Assembly (NCBI GenBank): GCA_030430205.1
Contig: JAUIGE010000008.1
Coordinates: 62,001-126,000, forward strand
Source of the DNA: Bacteroidia bacterium
GTDB lineage: Bacteria; Bacteroidota; Bacteroidia; J057
Length of the DNA stretch: 64,000 nt
Direction of reading: 5' to 3'
The notes under the pieces are model-generated. The model did no database searches and was not told the origin of the DNA. It saw only the letters and a list, made by a program, of their open reading frames with translations. Numbering within the stretch: the first letter of the stretch is position 1; every line of letters starts with the position of its first letter. Positions 8,083 through 16,124 of this stretch are shown piece by piece. The translations under genes were made by a program, and so were the position numbers.

Positions 8083-10032
8083 ATGAAAAGATTTCCTCTT
8101 TTTCTCCTCTTCTTCATCCTTTTGTCTTTGGGAACAAAAGCTCAAAAAGTCATTTCACTTGATACCGTTGAGGTAAATTCCGCACACATTCCCCTCAAAA
8201 TTCATCAAACCGGACGCAATATCAGCGTCATATCGCGCCAGGATATGGAGCTATTGCCTGTGAATTCACTGGACGAAGTTCTCCAGGCGATCCCTGGAGT
8301 CGAGATCCAAAGCCGAAACGGCTTTGGCGCACAGGCAGATATCCTGCTGCGTGGAGGAACCTTCACGCAGGCCCTAATCCTGCTCGATGGCATGCGCCTC
8401 AACGATCCGCTAACCGCCCATTTCAACGGGAATATTCCCGTTTCCATGGCTGAGATTGACCGCATCGAAGTGATGCGTGGACCGGCTGCGGCCATATATG
8501 GCCCGGATGCCGTCGGCGGGGTAATCAATATCATTACGCGGACTTTTTCCTCCAGACAAAAGCGAGATATGGAAGCCAGTGGGAAATTGAGTTTTGGCGA
8601 AAATGAACTCATACAAGCCCAGCAGGGCATATCTGTACTGGGAGAAAATTATATTTTCGGCGGGGGCCTTTCCCTTACCCAATCTTTGGGTGAGTTTGTC
8701 GAAGGCCAGCGAATTGACAGCAGCAATGTGCTGGAAGGGTTTAACAATTATTTTGACATCAAAACCGCTGGCGCTTCTTTTGGCACCAACCTGAGCAACC
8801 GGCTCAGCCTGCGTGCAAGGACAGCCTACGATTACCGCGATTTTAGCGCGCGTTATTTTTATTCGGGCAGCCCTTTTGACAAGTCCACAGAAATCACCCA
8901 AAACTGGTGGAATCATATCCAACTCGCCTACTACAGCAACCGCTCTTATACCGACTTCAATGTCGGCTACAAATACAATACAGATGAATTTGTATTTAGC
9001 CCTGATTTTCCCTCTACCAACAACCATATCAGCCAATACCTGAATCTTTACCTCAACCACCTGTATATTTTTAGAGGTATGAGCATCAAAATGGGCGCTC
9101 AGGCTGATCACCGCCAGGTTGCGAGCAATGACAGAGGGGATCACCAGGATTGGCATGCAGGCGCCTACCTGATGACATATTTCCAACCCGTGGAATCCCT
9201 TCATATTTCGGCCAGCGCCCGCGCTGATTATGACCAAAACTATGGGCTTGCGTTTTTGCCTCAGCTCAATATGAGCTATGTCTTTCCCAAATGGGTGCTG
9301 CGGGCTGCCGCAGGCCGCAGCATCCGCGCAGCGGATTATACGGAGCGCTATGTTTCCAATAATTTGGAAAACCTCACTCCAGGCCGCAGCCTGGGGAATC
9401 CCGATCTGCTCGCAGAGCAAAGTTGGTCGGAGGAAATAGGCTTTGACTATTTCGTAGGCAATCACTTCCAGCTGAAAGCCACAGGCTTTCTGAGGCAGTC
9501 TGAAAGGCTTATTGACTATGTCAGGACAAATGAAGCCGAGATCGGCGAAGTCGGCAAGCTGCAGCCAGGTCAGGATTATTTTTTTGCACAAAATATCTCT
9601 GAAGTGGTGACCAAAGGAATAGAAATCGAGGCATGGTACCGCAAACGCATACCGACTGTGGGCAGGATACAACTCTCCCTGGGCTATACCTTTCTCCAAA
9701 CCAGCAACGAGGCAAATACCGTTTCTGTCTACCTTTCCAGCCATGCAAAGCATTTGCTGACGGGTCATTTTATCCTGCATTATAAGCGCCTCAATGTTTC
9801 ATTTAGTGGATTGTATAAAGAAAGGAACCCCAGAGCAGCCGAAGCCATCAACAGCAATCTTGCTGCCGCTTACTCTGTCTGGAATGGCAAAATCGGTTTT
9901 CACCTACAGCCCAGGATCGTGCTGCAACTTCAGGTCAACAATATTTTCGACACCTATTACCAGAATATTTTGGGGTCAAAAATGCCCGGCAGATGGATTT
10001 CAGGGGGCGTCTCCTGGGAATTTGGAAAATAA
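8083..10032 (+). CDS. TonB-dependent outer-membrane receptor, BtuB-like
   Basis: The 649-aa protein has a signal peptide (MKRFPLFLLFFILLSLGTKAQ), a plug domain (residues about 28-150: IPGVEIQSRNGFGAQADILLR and IEVMRGPAAAIYGPDAVGGV), and a ~500-residue beta-barrel with alternating amphipathic strands ending in a terminal strand (MPGRWISGGVSWEFG). The short length and the absence of an N-terminal carboxypeptidase domain make it BtuB/siderophore-like rather than SusC-like. I see no cobalamin riboswitch upstream. The ligand is therefore unknown. Confidence 0.9.
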   Translation: MKRFPLFLLFFILLSLGTKAQKVISLDTVEVNSAHIPLKIHQTGRNISVISRQDMELLPVNSLDEVLQAIPGVEIQSRNGFGAQADILLRGGTFTQALILLDGMRLNDPLTAHFNGNIPVSMAEIDRIEVMRGPAAAIYGPDAVGGVINIITRTFSSRQKRDMEASGKLSFGENELIQAQQGISVLGENYIFGGGLSLTQSLGEFVEGQRIDSSNVLEGFNNYFDIKTAGASFGTNLSNRLSLRARTAYDYRDFSARYFYSGSPFDKSTEITQNWWNHIQLAYYSNRSYTDFNVGYKYNTDEFVFSPDFPSTNNHISQYLNLYLNHLYIFRGMSIKMGAQADHRQVASNDRGDHQDWHAGAYLMTYFQPVESLHISASARADYDQNYGLAFLPQLNMSYVFPKWVLRAAAGRSIRAADYTERYVSNNLENLTPGRSLGNPDLLAEQSWSEEIGFDYFVGNHFQLKATGFLRQSERLIDYVRTNEAEIGEVGKLQPGQDYFFAQNISEVVTKGIEIEAWYRKRIPTVGRIQLSLGYTFLQTSNEANTVSVYLSSHAKHLLTGHFILHYKRLNVSFSGLYKERNPRAAEAINSNLAAAYSVWNGKIGFHLQPRIVLQLQVNNIFDTYYQNILGSKMPGRWISGGVSWEFGK

Positions 10033-10038
10033 GGCATG

Positions 10039-10068
10039 TTGAGCTTAAGGCAAAATCCCCTATCTTTG
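10039..10068 (+). promoter_or_regulatory. Predicted Bacteroidota promoter of mtaB (TTG - 19 nt - TATCTTTG)
   Basis: TATCTTTG at 10061-10068 matches the Bacteroidota -7 consensus TAnnTTTG exactly, and a TTG lies 19 nt upstream at 10039-10041. The box ends 8 nt before the mtaB ATG, so the leader would be only a few nucleotides. Confidence 0.55.
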
Positions 10069-10076
10069 CGCTTCTA

Positions 10077-11387
10077 ATGAATCGTGTAGCTTTTTATACC
10101 CTTGGATGTAAGCTGAATTTTTCAGAAACTTCAGCTATTGGCAGGCAGTTTATGGCTGCTGGATTTGACAAAGTGCCTTTTGAAGAAGAGGCCGATGTCT
10201 ATGTGATCAACACCTGCTCGGTCACAGAAAATGCCAACCGCAAGTGCCGGAAGATCGTCAAACAAGCCCTCAAACAAAATCCGTCCGCTTATATTACCGT
10301 TGTGGGTTGCTATGCCCAGCTTAAGCCAAAGGAGATTTCGGAAATTCCCGGTGTGGACATGGTCCTGGGTGCCGGTGATAAATTTCGCATACTGGAGCTG
10401 GCGAAAGATTTTCAGAAAGGCGACAATTCCTGCATTTACAACAGCAACATCAATGAAGTAAATAGCTTTGTCGATGCATATTCTGTGGGGGATCGCACCC
10501 GCTCTTTCCTGAAGATTCAGGATGGTTGTGACTACAAATGTGCTTTTTGCACCATTCCGCTCGCGCGCGGCAAAAGCCGCTCCGATAGTCTGGAGAATAT
10601 CCTCTCCAATGCCCGCAATCTCTCCGCCGATGGCGTGAAAGAAGTCGTCCTGACCGGCGTCAACATTGGCGATTACGGCAAGGATCAGCCAGGAAATTTC
10701 CTGGAAGTGATTCGGGCTTTGGATAGCGCCAAAGGCACTGAAAACATTCGGCGTTTTCGCATTTCCTCTATCGAGCCTAACCTCTGCAATGACGATGTCA
10801 TTGCTTTTGTAGCAAGTTCCAGGCGCTTTATGCCGCACTTCCACATGCCGCTGCAAAGCGGCAACAATGAGCTTCTCGCCAAAATGCGGCGACGCTATAA
10901 GCGGGAGCTTTACACCGAACGTGTCAACAAAATCAAAGAGCTCATGCCTCACGCCTGCATAGGCGTGGATGTGATCGTCGGGTTTCCCGGCGAGACGGAG
11001 GCGCATTTTCTGGATACCTACCAGTATTTGCAGGAATTACCGATTTCCTACCTGCACGTTTTCACCTATTCTGAAAGAGAAAATACGGCGGCCTGGGATA
11101 TGCCGGAGGTGGTGCCTGTTAAGGTGCGGCATCAGCGTTCGAAGATGCTGCGCATCTTGTCTGAGAAGAAGCGACGCTTCTTTTATGAGCAATTTGCCGG
11201 GCAGGAACGCCCGGTTTTGTTCGAAGGCGATGAGCCTTCGGGGGAGATGTTCGGTTTTACCGACAACTATGTGAAGGTGGTGACTGCTGCACAGGCAGGC
11301 TTGGGCAATGAAGTCCTTTCAGTAGAGTTGAAGGCGGTCAATCCGGATGGATTGATGGAGGTGGAAAAGCCTGGGCTACTTGTTTAG
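10077..11387 (+). CDS. mtaB: tRNA t6A37 methylthiotransferase MtaB
   Basis: The 436-aa protein is a radical-SAM methylthiotransferase. It has the N-terminal UPF0004 domain with three cluster cysteines (TLGCKLN, INTCSVT, VVGCYAQ), the radical-SAM CxxxCxxC in DGCDYKCAFCTIP, and a C-terminal TRAM-like domain (FEGDEPSGEMFGFTDNYVKV). It converts t6A to ms2t6A at position 37 of tRNAs. The open frame extends 84 nt upstream, but the ATG at 10077 gives the family-typical MNRVAFYTLGCKLN start and sits just after a good promoter. Confidence 0.93.
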   Translation: MNRVAFYTLGCKLNFSETSAIGRQFMAAGFDKVPFEEEADVYVINTCSVTENANRKCRKIVKQALKQNPSAYITVVGCYAQLKPKEISEIPGVDMVLGAGDKFRILELAKDFQKGDNSCIYNSNINEVNSFVDAYSVGDRTRSFLKIQDGCDYKCAFCTIPLARGKSRSDSLENILSNARNLSADGVKEVVLTGVNIGDYGKDQPGNFLEVIRALDSAKGTENIRRFRISSIEPNLCNDDVIAFVASSRRFMPHFHMPLQSGNNELLAKMRRRYKRELYTERVNKIKELMPHACIGVDVIVGFPGETEAHFLDTYQYLQELPISYLHVFTYSERENTAAWDMPEVVPVKVRHQRSKMLRILSEKKRRFFYEQFAGQERPVLFEGDEPSGEMFGFTDNYVKVVTAAQAGLGNEVLSVELKAVNPDGLMEVEKPGLLV

Positions 11388-11430
11388 CGAAAAGGTGATA
11401 TTTTTCGTATGTTCATTAAAAAACGGAGAT

Positions 11431-11691
11431 ATGAAAACGCAGACTATATCAATAGAATTTCCTTCAGACATTTTACTAACGCTTAATGAATCAGAAACCG
11501 AGTTAGTTAGGCACATCAAATTGTCTCTTGCTATTCAACTTTATCTTAAACAAAAACTGACAATTGGAAAAGCTTCCCAAATAGCAGGTTTGTCAAGGTT
11601 GGATTTTGAAACCACCTTATCCGAAAACAATATTCCAATTTCCAATCTAGGTTGGGATGATGTTTTGAGTGATACTTCAAAATTAAGATAA
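11431..11691 (+). CDS. UPF0175 family protein, probable antitoxin
   Basis: The 86-aa protein begins MKTQTISIEFPSDIL and contains the UPF0175 helix-turn-helix signature: LYLKQKLTIGKASQIAGLSR, followed by FETTLSENNIPISN. UPF0175 proteins usually precede a PIN-domain toxin gene and act as its antitoxin. The ATG at 11431 has a GGAG sequence just upstream; an earlier in-frame start at 11380 overlaps mtaB and is less likely. Base composition is more AT-rich than the flanking genes, which suggests recent transfer. The partner toxin immediately downstream is broken. Confidence 0.8.
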   Translation: MKTQTISIEFPSDILLTLNESETELVRHIKLSLAIQLYLKQKLTIGKASQIAGLSRLDFETTLSENNIPISNLGWDDVLSDTSKLR

Positions 11692-11692
11692 G

Positions 11693-11830
11693 ATGAAAAA
11701 CGGACTTGTTATTGCAGATGCTTGCCCTATTATTTCGTTAGTTCTTGAATATACTGCTACGACCGATTTTTGAAAGCTTTCTAGAGAACAATCATTGGAG
11801 TTCTAATATCAAATTCCTTCCACAAAGGAA
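11693..11830 (+). pseudogene. PIN-domain toxin remnant (DUF3368-like), frameshifted and truncated
   Basis: One base after the UPF0175 stop an ATG opens a frame reading MKNGLVIADACPIISLVLEY, the characteristic start of DUF3368/PIN toxins with the first catalytic Asp (IADA). The frame stops at 11771-11773 after 26 codons. Shifting frame near 11746 gives a further readable stretch (LNILLRPIFESFLENNHW) up to about 11830. A functional PIN nuclease needs about 150 residues, so this copy is dead. Assignment rests on the short N-terminal motif and its position next to UPF0175. Confidence 0.6.
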
Positions 11831-11832
11831 AT

Positions 11833-12087
11833 TTAATTATCATCTTTTTGTTTACTCTTCTTATAAAACATAAAGCCAATAAAACCTGCAAACAGAAAAG
11901 GCATCAACAGCAGGTACAGAATTCCTGAATTCACGGCCAGGCTGGTTCCATTGTCGCCATGCGACTCCAATTGTCCTTTGCACATAGCGCATTGGCTAAA
12001 AATATCAGTTGAGAACAACAGCATCCATGACAAAAATGCCAGAAGCTGAAAGCTTATTTTTCGGATATGAAATACGATGTTTGTCAT
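11833..12087 (-). CDS. Small membrane protein with CAMCK motif at the end of the oxidase cluster
   Basis: From the ATG at 12085-12087 (overlapping the DUF420 stop as TAATG) the protein is 84 aa. It has an N-terminal hydrophobic segment ending in a signal-peptidase-like site (FSTDIFSQ), a CAMCKGQLES segment with a CxxC pair, a second transmembrane helix (GILYLLLMPFLFAGFIGFMF), and a basic tail (KKSKQKDDN). The position behind SCO and DUF420 suggests a role in oxidase assembly or copper handling, which is inference. A longer in-frame version from 12153 would overlap DUF420 and is unlikely. Confidence 0.7.
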   Translation of the reverse strand: MTNIVFHIRKISFQLLAFLSWMLLFSTDIFSQCAMCKGQLESHGDNGTSLAVNSGILYLLLMPFLFAGFIGFMFYKKSKQKDDN

Positions 12088-12638
12088 TATCCTGGATAAC
12101 AGGGTGATATTAAAAAGTAAACCAAAACGCCCGTTACAGATACGTAAAACCATAACGGCCAGGTAAATTTAACCAATCTTTTGTGCTTCTCATAGTCTAC
12201 CCTCAATCCATGAAAAATGGAGAAGGAAGCCAAAGGAACAATAAACAGGGAAAGGCCAATATGTGAAAAAAGTACGAAGTAATAGACGGACTTACTGACA
12301 GGGCTGGATTCACAGAATAGCGTTTGGGCTGTGGAAAGGTGAAACAAAATATATGATACCAGAAAAAGTGCAGAAAAGACAAAAGCACTAATCATTACTT
12401 TTCTGTGAAGGTCAATTTTCCTTTGTTTGATTAAAAATAAGCCCACCAACAGCAACACACTTACCACTGTGTTGATGCCGGCATTTATCATCGGAAAGAT
12501 ATAAGTGTTAAATCCTAAATCGATTTTGTAGGTAAAACTGGGGTTTTCTATGGTTCCTACTACAAGCGGAACAAGAATAGAAACTACCCAAATCCAGGGT
12601 TTTACTTTTTTACTGATAAGAGGTCGTTGTTCACTCAT
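12087..12638 (-). CDS. DUF420 membrane protein (CtaM/YozB-like)
   Basis: The 183-aa protein has five predicted transmembrane helices (WIWVVSILVPLVVG, INTVVSVLLLVGLFLI, VMISAFVFSALFLVSYILF, HIGLSLFIVPLASFSIF, WPLWFYVSVTGVLVYFLI). It matches the DUF420 pattern, with conserved His residues in HRKVMISAF and FHLSTAQTLF. The Bacillus/Staphylococcus relative CtaM is needed for aa3-oxidase activity, so an assembly role is likely. It lies downstream of the SCO gene with a 20-nt gap. Confidence 0.85.
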   Translation of the reverse strand: MSEQRPLISKKVKPWIWVVSILVPLVVGTIENPSFTYKIDLGFNTYIFPMINAGINTVVSVLLLVGLFLIKQRKIDLHRKVMISAFVFSALFLVSYILFHLSTAQTLFCESSPVSKSVYYFVLFSHIGLSLFIVPLASFSIFHGLRVDYEKHKRLVKFTWPLWFYVSVTGVLVYFLISPCYPG

Positions 12639-12658
12639 GCTTTTGGGTTATCATGTAT

Positions 12659-13294
12659 TTATTTGGCAGCCTCCATTTCCTTTTTCAAAAAAGAAATATC
12701 TTCTTTCAATTGATCCAGGTCCTCCTGCTTCGTTCCAAAATAATAGCCCCTAAAGTGAAAGCTGCCATCAAGCAGGACAAAGCGTTGGTCATGATATATC
12801 CCTCCGGGTGCCAGACTATCTTCATAAGCGGAAAGGCGAAAGCCGTTTTGGATCAAATCATACATTTTTTCCTTTTCGCCTGTCAACAACATCCAACGGT
12901 CTGTATCTATTTCATATTTCTCTACATAAGCCCTGAGTACCTCAGGCGTATCATAAGACGGGTCCACGGAAAAGGACAAAATTTGAACTTTGTCATCTTT
13001 TAGGAAAGCTTCCTGAATCTGGGTCATATGACTGGTAAGTGTAGGACAAATACCAGGACAGGAGGTAAAGACAAAATCGGCGACAATCACCTTGCCTTTG
13101 ATATCTTCTTTCCCAATAGAATCTCCATTCTGATTCACCAGCCTAAAGTCAGGCAATACCTCATAATCACCCGGCAAATTGCTCTGTATCTCTCCCTCCA
13201 CAATCGGGTAATAATAAGGCAATCGCTTCTCATTAGGCTCACAGGCACTAACCCCAATAGCGACCAACACAATTATTATCAAGTACTTTCTCAT
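12659..13294 (-). CDS. SCO1/SenC family copper chaperone (lipoprotein)
   Basis: The 211-aa protein carries a lipoprotein signal (MRKYLIIIVLVAIGVSAC) and a thioredoxin-like SCO domain. The copper ligands are present: CxxxC in TSCPGICPTL and the downstream His in YHDQRFVLLD. SCO proteins load the CuA site of cytochrome oxidase subunit II, matching the location in the ctaCD cluster. The start codon lies inside an 8-bp repeat array that also contains the stop codon of the upstream gene. Confidence 0.93.
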   Translation of the reverse strand: MRKYLIIIVLVAIGVSACEPNEKRLPYYYPIVEGEIQSNLPGDYEVLPDFRLVNQNGDSIGKEDIKGKVIVADFVFTSCPGICPTLTSHMTQIQEAFLKDDKVQILSFSVDPSYDTPEVLRAYVEKYEIDTDRWMLLTGEKEKMYDLIQNGFRLSAYEDSLAPGGIYHDQRFVLLDGSFHFRGYYFGTKQEDLDQLKEDISFLKKEMEAAK

Positions 13295-13342
13295 CTGCTC
13301 ATCTGCTCATCTGCTAATCTACTCATCTACTAATCTACTCAT
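13290..13342 (-). repeat. 8-bp tandem repeat (CTCATCTG family), 6.6 units bridging two genes
   Basis: Six full octamers plus five bases (CTCATCTG three times, then CTAATCTA/CTCATCTA alternating) make up the whole spacer between the two SCO-like genes. On the coding strand this reads ATGAGTAG/ATTAGCAG/ATGAGCAG. The array contains the TGA stop of the upstream gene (13339-13341) and the ATG of the downstream gene (13292-13294). Confidence 0.9.
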
Positions 13343-14031
13343 TTCCCAAAATCTTCTTTATACTCCAATGTCAACAGTGCTCTCAAGTCTTCGAATAACT
13401 GTTTTTCAATAGAAAAATCATTGGTTCCTTCGTAATACTTCCGCACTTTCCCTTCTTTATCCACCAGGGCAATAGCCCTTGCTGTAAAAGGCCCACGGCT
13501 ACGTGTCTTATCCATAAACTCCTTCAGAGAGAAAGTGTTGAGGCCCAGGGTCCAGACAGTTTCTAATGGCCCTCGGGCAAAGATCCATTTGCTTTCATCG
13601 CCCCCATAGCGATCGGACCAGGACTTTAATACAGAAAGCGAGTCGGTTTCAGGTGAAGTGCTGATTGTTAAAATTTTAACCATAGGGGCCCTCTCAGCAT
13701 TGTCGTATACCTTTTTAAGGTTAGGCATCAGCAAATAATTGAATCGGGCAGCTTTATCTGAGACATGAGCGTCTTCAGCCCCATCAAAAAAGCTAATGAG
13801 GTATACATCGCCAAGCATATCCGATTTTCCAAAGTTCTTGCCATTTTGATCTTGTAGACGAAACTCAGGCAACTCATGGAAAATAGTATCGCCGTTTGCA
13901 TCAAGGCTATATTGATAGGGCAGACGTTCAAAATGAGCCGTTGAGCTGTATTTCACAAAGAAGTACAGAAAAAGAGGAAAGGCGATGACCACTAAAAGGA
14001 TCACCGCCTGTATTTTATTTCGTTTCATCAA
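13339..14031 (-). CDS. SCO/redoxin-like protein lacking the copper-binding cysteines
   Basis: The 230-aa protein has one N-terminal transmembrane anchor (IQAVILLVVIAFPLFLYFFV) and aligns by eye with the neighbouring SCO protein: shared LPYxYxxxxxGxxxxxxLPEFRLxxQNG, then DxxxSxLKxWxDxYGxDxxxWxF. Where SCO has CxxxC this protein has FFDGAEDAHVSD, and the distal His is replaced in TARAIALVD. It therefore cannot bind copper in the SCO way. It is common as a SCO partner in Bacteroidota oxidase clusters; its function is unknown. Confidence 0.75.
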   Translation of the reverse strand: MMKRNKIQAVILLVVIAFPLFLYFFVKYSSTAHFERLPYQYSLDANGDTIFHELPEFRLQDQNGKNFGKSDMLGDVYLISFFDGAEDAHVSDKAARFNYLLMPNLKKVYDNAERAPMVKILTISTSPETDSLSVLKSWSDRYGGDESKWIFARGPLETVWTLGLNTFSLKEFMDKTRSRGPFTARAIALVDKEGKVRKYYEGTNDFSIEKQLFEDLRALLTLEYKEDFGK

Positions 14032-14037
14032 TTTTTA

Positions 14038-14436
14038 TTAAGATTTCAGAACAAACAACTCTTGATCGGGTGTGTTTGTTTGCTGAAAACCGATCTCATT
14101 ATCATATTCCTGCTTGGTCAATTTTCCATAATAGTTTCCTTCAATCATCATTCCGATAATCAACCAGACGATGAAGATAAAAGGGAGCAAAATTGACAAA
14201 GCCATACGCCTAAGTTCATGACCAAGGTGCATAAATTCAGAGACGATATAATATGCTTTAAAGATCGTTAGGATCAAGAAAGTCAGTAAAACCAATGTAC
14301 TAACAGTACTGGGTTGCCATCCAAGAAGTCCTGCAATACCATCTTTGGTACCAGCGAGAATAAATTCCAAAATGGTCAGAGCCGAAAGGATAATGGTAAC
14401 CTTAATGATATTTCTTTGCTGTACAGTAAGCGCCAT
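14038..14436 (-). CDS. Cytochrome c oxidase subunit IV family protein
   Basis: The 132-aa protein has three hydrophobic helices (VTIILSALTILEFILAG, TLVLLTFLILTIFKAYYIV, LSILLPFIFIVWLIIGMM) and the motif YYIVSEFMHLGHE, the hallmark of prokaryotic caa3 oxidase subunit IV. It probably stabilises the oxidase. It sits directly after the larger subunit III gene with an 18-nt gap. Confidence 0.9.
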   Translation of the reverse strand: MALTVQQRNIIKVTIILSALTILEFILAGTKDGIAGLLGWQPSTVSTLVLLTFLILTIFKAYYIVSEFMHLGHELRRMALSILLPFIFIVWLIIGMMIEGNYYGKLTKQEYDNEIGFQQTNTPDQELFVLKS

Positions 14437-14454
14437 GATATAAATTCTTTTGCT

Positions 14455-15450
14455 TTAAATCAGATAGAAGAAGGTAAAAACGAATACCCAAACCAGGTCC
14501 ACAAAGTGCCAGTATAGGCCTACTTTTTCTACCATTTCATAATGGCCTCTTTTCTCATAGGTACCTTTGATCACATTGATATAGATAATGAAGTTGATCA
14601 CAACGCCACTAAATACGTGGGTACCATGGAAACCTGTTACGAAGAAGAAAAGGTTAGCGAATGCGGGTGGTCCGTACTCATTGACGAGCATATTGGCTCC
14701 GCCATGTGTAAGCATGCCCTCGGCCCCATATTCATTCAAACCGGTTTGGAGAAGCGCTGCGACCTCAGGTGCATTATACTCCTGAGCATAACGAATCAGG
14801 TCAGGAACCATCTGAGCAGCATTACCGCTTTTGATGTAGACCTCTACCAAATCAATCGTATTGATAAAATTGGAGAAGGCCGTAGAGCCTGTTGCCAGGA
14901 TTTCGCCATGGAAGTTTTTCACAGCCATTACCCCTGGTTCGGCCACAAGTAAGGCAGTCTCCTGCCTAAGCCCTCCTAGCCCATTTTCAACTAACACCTT
15001 TAAGGCTCCTGTATCGTGTCCCATGATGAAGTGATACCACTCGTATGCCTGACATATCACGAAGGTCAATCCTCCGAGAATGGTCCAAAGCATCCATTTG
15101 GCTACCTCTTGTTTGGAGTTACGGTGCCCCGCTTCCACTGCAAGTACCATGGTCACACTACTAAGAATCAGGATAAAAGTCATGATTCCCACAAAGACCA
15201 AAGGCGCCTCTATGTGAAAAGATTCATACAGGATAGGTGTATGAGTAAATACCTGCTCGGGATCTGCCCAGGGAACTGCCTGCGCTATCGATCTGATGCG
15301 AAGCGCCCCGTAAGCAATCAGCAGAGATGAGAAGGTAAAAGCATCTGACATGAGGAAAAACCACATCATCAACTTGCCATAACTGGCGTTGAGGAGGCCC
15401 GGTCGTTCCCCTTCAACTAGTGCTTTTGGATTAACGCTCAAATTAGCCAT
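14455..15450 (-). CDS. ctaE: Cytochrome c oxidase subunit III, long form with inserted loop
   Basis: The 331-aa protein shows the COX3 helices: KLMMWFFLMSDAFTFSSLLIAY, VGIMTFILILSSVTMVLAVEA, WTILGGLTFVICQAYEWYH, LFFFVTGFHGTHVFSGVV and YWHFVDLVWVFVFTFFYL. Between the helix ending in QAYEWYHFI (about residue 142) and NLFFFVTGFHG (about 268) lies a soluble insertion of roughly 120 residues rich in Ala, Asn and acidic residues. The core COX3 features, including the conserved helix-3 Glu and the HGTHV motif, are intact. It pairs with the 199-aa subunit III gene upstream. Confidence 0.9.
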   Translation of the reverse strand: MANLSVNPKALVEGERPGLLNASYGKLMMWFFLMSDAFTFSSLLIAYGALRIRSIAQAVPWADPEQVFTHTPILYESFHIEAPLVFVGIMTFILILSSVTMVLAVEAGHRNSKQEVAKWMLWTILGGLTFVICQAYEWYHFIMGHDTGALKVLVENGLGGLRQETALLVAEPGVMAVKNFHGEILATGSTAFSNFINTIDLVEVYIKSGNAAQMVPDLIRYAQEYNAPEVAALLQTGLNEYGAEGMLTHGGANMLVNEYGPPAFANLFFFVTGFHGTHVFSGVVINFIIYINVIKGTYEKRGHYEMVEKVGLYWHFVDLVWVFVFTFFYLI

Positions 15451-15522
15451 GCAGATTAATTTTGTGCAATTTAACAGAAAAGGAAATTATTGAAAAAATG
15501 TAATTCAAAGCCTTTTAAAAAT

Positions 15523-16122
15523 TTATCCCTGTTGGGTAAATAAGAGAAAAACAAACAGATATACCCAAAGCAAATCCAAAAAATGCCAGAATGTAGCTGT
15601 CATTTCTATTGAAAGGATTTTCTTCCCAGGCTTGTACATCTTAAAACCTGTTTTGATCAACGCAAAGAACAAAGCGATAAGTCCGGCAATAATGTGTGTC
15701 CCATGCAAACCCGTGAGGATATAGAAATAAGATACACTATCGTCGGCACGCATGGGGTCAACAAAATAATTGCCTCCCAATACCATCTCCTGATATACGC
15801 TATATTGGCCAAACAAAAACACAATGCCCATGAGGCATGTCAATAACAGGCCGATCAGGGCCTGTTTCTCATCCCCTTTTCGCACACGCCAAACAGCAAA
15901 CTGCATACTGAAACTACTCAGGAGAATGATCCCGGTATTTATCCAAAGCAGATTGGGAATATCAAAAAATTCCGGCTGCTTAACCATAGACCTTGCAACC
16001 AGATACGCACTCGTCAGTCCTCCAAAGACCATAATAAGCGATATGATCGCTAGCCATAGGTTAAACTTATGAGGATGTACGATATAGTTGCGTTTGGCCA
16101 TATTTAGTCCGGTAGTTGCCAT
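15523..16122 (-). CDS. Cytochrome c oxidase subunit III, short form
   Basis: The 199-aa protein is a five-helix COX3-family member, with FNLWLAIISLIMVFGGLTSAYLV, WINTGIILLSSFSMQFAVW, LIGLLLTCLMGIVFLFGQY, YFYILTGLHGTHIIAGLIALF and TATFWHFLDLLWVYLFVFLLF. GLHGTHI and WHFLDLLWVYLF are diagnostic. The first ATG (16122) starts 2 nt after the ctaB stop; an alternative MAKRNYIVHP start at 16101 is equally plausible. Bacteroidota oxidase clusters often carry two subunit III genes in a row, as here. Confidence 0.9.
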   Translation of the reverse strand: MATTGLNMAKRNYIVHPHKFNLWLAIISLIMVFGGLTSAYLVARSMVKQPEFFDIPNLLWINTGIILLSSFSMQFAVWRVRKGDEKQALIGLLLTCLMGIVFLFGQYSVYQEMVLGGNYFVDPMRADDSVSYFYILTGLHGTHIIAGLIALFFALIKTGFKMYKPGKKILSIEMTATFWHFLDLLWVYLFVFLLFTQQG

Positions 16123-16124
16123 AT

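Noticed and set aside
8410-9780. 456-codon open frame on the minus strand opposite the BtuB-like receptor
   Set aside because: It is antisense to a clear TonB receptor, has no domain, and its composition is that of a codon-bias shadow.
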